Assembly: GCA_900550185.1 (NCBI GenBank)
Contig: URRN01000026.1
Coordinates: forward strand, 1 to 15,564
From: an uncultured Collinsella sp.
GTDB taxonomy: Bacteria; Actinomycetota; Coriobacteriia; Coriobacteriales; Coriobacteriaceae
DNA length: 15,564 nucleotides
Direction: 5' to 3'
Numbering within the stretch: position 1 is the first letter of the stretch; each line of letters begins with the position of its first letter. The translations under genes and the position numbers were made by a program. This document shows positions 13,829 to 15,564 of this stretch, piece by piece. The notes beneath the pieces were generated by a model. It saw only the letters and a list, made by a program, of their open reading frames with translations, did no database searches and was not told the DNA's origin.

Positions 13829-15564
13829 ATGGCTCAACAACTGTCGCTGTTTGGTTTGCCTGAACCGGAGGAAGCTCCGGTGAAGCCCAAGCCTGCACCC
13901 GAACCCATCGCCGCCTATGCGAGCGTGGTCCTCGATATCCCCACCCGTGCGCTGTCGGAACCGTTTGCTTACGGCATCCCCGAGTCCCTTGCCAACGGGG
14001 TCCAGGTCGGATCGACAGTCCTGGTCCACTTTGGTAACCGTGCCGCCGCGGGCTATATTGTCGACATTGCGCCTGGGCTGGGCGATCTGCAGGGCAACAA
14101 CACCCTCGACCCCGTGCGCATTAAAGCCATCGAGGCTATCCTCAGCAGACCGCTCTTTACCGCCGAGGCTGCCCGTATCGCACGCTGGATGAGCCGTGAG
14201 TATGTCGCGACGCTTTCCGAGTGCCTGCGCCTGTTTTTGCCCCCGGGTGGTAGCCCGCGTGTGGTCAAGGGGGACGACGGCGTGTGGACGGTTGAACGTC
14301 CAGCCGTCAAGCCAATCCAAAACCGCTGGGTGATGCTTACGCCTGAAGGCTTTGACTACACGCCGCCCAAGACCGCGGTCCGCCAGCGTCAGCTCATCGA
14401 GGCGCTGCAGTGCGGCCCGGTCACGACTCGCGACCTCAACCTTCTCTATAACAGCATGTCGGCGACCATCAAGGCGCTCAAAAAGCGCGGCGTCGTGGTG
14501 GTGGAGGAACGCCGTGCGTGGCGTGGCTGCAGCGAGCAGACCACGCTGTCCTCGGCAAGCGGCAAGGCGCCGGTTTCCCTTACCAACGGCCAGCAACGGG
14601 CACTCGCGCAGATTGAGCGCGCCCGTCTGGACGCTCATGGCGACGTGGTGCTGGTTGACGGCGTCACCGGCTCCGGCAAAACCGAGGTTTACCTCTCCGC
14701 TATCGAGCGCGTGCTCGCGGCAGGCCGCTCTGCATGCGTGCTCGTGCCCGAGATTTCGCTGACGGCCCAGACCGTCGGCCGCTTCCGCTCGCGCTTTGGC
14801 GAGACGGTCGCCGTTTTCCATTCGCGTCTTTCGGCCGGCGAGCGCTTGGACCAGTGGGATATGGTTGCCAGCGGTGCCGCGCGTGTGGTCGTGGGAGCCC
14901 GTTCGGCGCTTTTTTGCCCGCTCAGCGACTTGGGCCTCATCATCATCGACGAGGAGCACGAGACTAGTTACAAGCAGGGCTCCAGTCCGCGCTACCACGC
15001 GCGCGAGGTGGCGGCCGAGATGGCGCGGCGCTACCGCTGCCCGCTCGTGTTGGGCTCCGCCACGCCTTCTGCCGAGGCCCTCGACCGCTGCCGTCGCGGA
15101 ACGTACGGCGGTGCCACGTGGACGCGCGTCGAGATGCCCGAACGCCCGGGGCACGCGGTCCTGCCCACGGTTCGCATTGCCGACCTGCGCCGCGAGTTTT
15201 CGCACGGCAGCCGCTCAATGTTCTCTAAACCGCTGATGGAAGGCCTGGAGCGCGTTGTAGAGCGGCGCGAGAAGGCCGTGCTGTTGCATAACCGCCGTGG
15301 CTTTGCGCCGTTCCTGATGTGCCGCGAGTGCGGCTGCGTTCCCACCTGCAACCACTGCTCCACCGCGCTTACGTATCACGAGCGCACGCACACGCTGCAA
15401 TGTCACACCTGCGGTTCGTCTTGGCGCGTGCAGCCGTATCCCGCGTCCACGAGTCGCTGCCCCAAGTGCGGCAGCCGCTACCTGGCAAAAATGGGGCTGG
15501 GCACGCAGCAGATCGAGGACGCACTGTACCAGATGCTGCCCGAGGACGTCGCCATCATCCGCAT
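13829..15564 (+). CDS. priA: Primosomal replication-restart helicase PriA (3' end cut by window)
   Basis: PriA recognises abandoned forks and D-loops and reloads the replicative helicase. 578 residues are present and the frame is still open at the window edge; the family is usually 700-800. Visible parts are the DNA 3'-end-binding domain (about 28-135, opening ASVVLDIPTRALSEPFAYGIP), a winged-helix region (about 180-230), Walker A GVTGSGKT (278-285) with VPEISLT, motif II DEEH (374-377) in IIIDEEHETSYKQG, LGSATPS (408-414), and the zinc-binding Cys pairs 498/501, 507/510, 525/528 and 544/547. The helicase therefore looks intact, unlike degenerate actinobacterial PriA versions. Ahead of the first domain is a short tail, MAQQLSLFGL and then a Pro/Glu linker. 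The ATG at 13829 is preceded by a GAGGTGG-like ribosome site at 13819-13825. Confidence 0.95.
   Translation, partial: MAQQLSLFGLPEPEEAPVKPKPAPEPIAAYASVVLDIPTRALSEPFAYGIPESLANGVQVGSTVLVHFGNRAAAGYIVDIAPGLGDLQGNNTLDPVRIKAIEAILSRPLFTAEAARIARWMSREYVATLSECLRLFLPPGGSPRVVKGDDGVWTVERPAVKPIQNRWVMLTPEGFDYTPPKTAVRQRQLIEALQCGPVTTRDLNLLYNSMSATIKALKKRGVVVVEERRAWRGCSEQTTLSSASGKAPVSLTNGQQRALAQIERARLDAHGDVVLVDGVTGSGKTEVYLSAIERVLAAGRSACVLVPEISLTAQTVGRFRSRFGETVAVFHSRLSAGERLDQWDMVASGAARVVVGARSALFCPLSDLGLIIIDEEHETSYKQGSSPRYHAREVAAEMARRYRCPLVLGSATPSAEALDRCRRGTYGGATWTRVEMPERPGHAVLPTVRIADLRREFSHGSRSMFSKPLMEGLERVVERREKAVLLHNRRGFAPFLMCRECGCVPTCNHCSTALTYHERTHTLQCHTCGSSWRVQPYPASTSRCPKCGSRYLAKMGLGTQQIEDALYQMLPEDVAIIR

Overview
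The window looks like chromosome of a high-GC Gram-positive bacterium, most likely class Coriobacteriia (Collinsella or a close relative). This placement is inferred from gene content and style: a fused single-chain iron-sulfur L-serine dehydratase, a membrane-anchored L,D-transpeptidase with a long glutamine/arginine-rich N-terminus, and intergenic gaps that each hold a long, different inverted repeat. It has not been tested by any search. No phage, plasmid, transposase, CRISPR array, tRNA or rRNA was seen.

Layout. (1) 1-3049, plus strand: the 3' end of a cobalamin-synthesis operon, cobQ/cbiP (5' end cut off), cobO, cbiC/cobH, cbiJ/cobK, packed with overlapping or abutting stops and starts. 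(2) 3050-3158: a convergent gap with an imperfect 15-bp inverted repeat. (3) 3159-6579, minus strand: a three-gene MacA/MacB-type export operon (membrane-fusion-like subunit, ATPase, FtsX-type permease), also translationally coupled. (4) 6712-8445, minus: an L,D-transpeptidase with its own TATAAT promoter. (5) 8595-10202, minus: fused L-serine dehydratase, with a TTGACA promoter and a 121-nt fold-back element in its leader. (6) 10515-11795, minus: metK with a textbook terminator. (7) 11796-12142: divergent metK/gltX control region holding a third long inverted repeat. (8) 12143-13618, plus: gltX with terminator. (9) 13695-13796: a 33-bp inverted repeat whose arms are themselves palindromic. 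(10) 13829-15564, plus: priA, cut off at its 3' end.

How the genes relate. The cob genes act in one pathway: cobalt-precorrin reduction, methyl shift, corrin adenosylation and side-chain amidation. The exporter genes form one complex. The rest are housekeeping genes in separate transcription units. The cob block differs in codon choice from everything after it, so position ~3050-3158 may be an acquisition boundary or an assembly join.

I do not see a complete undescribed multi-gene system. The points most worth a second look are a perfect consensus sliding-clamp-binding pentapeptide (QLSLF) on a flexible N-terminal tail of PriA, the large palindrome that would form almost the whole sdaA leader RNA, and a set of intergenic palindromes, three of which share a GGGAC/GTCCC core.
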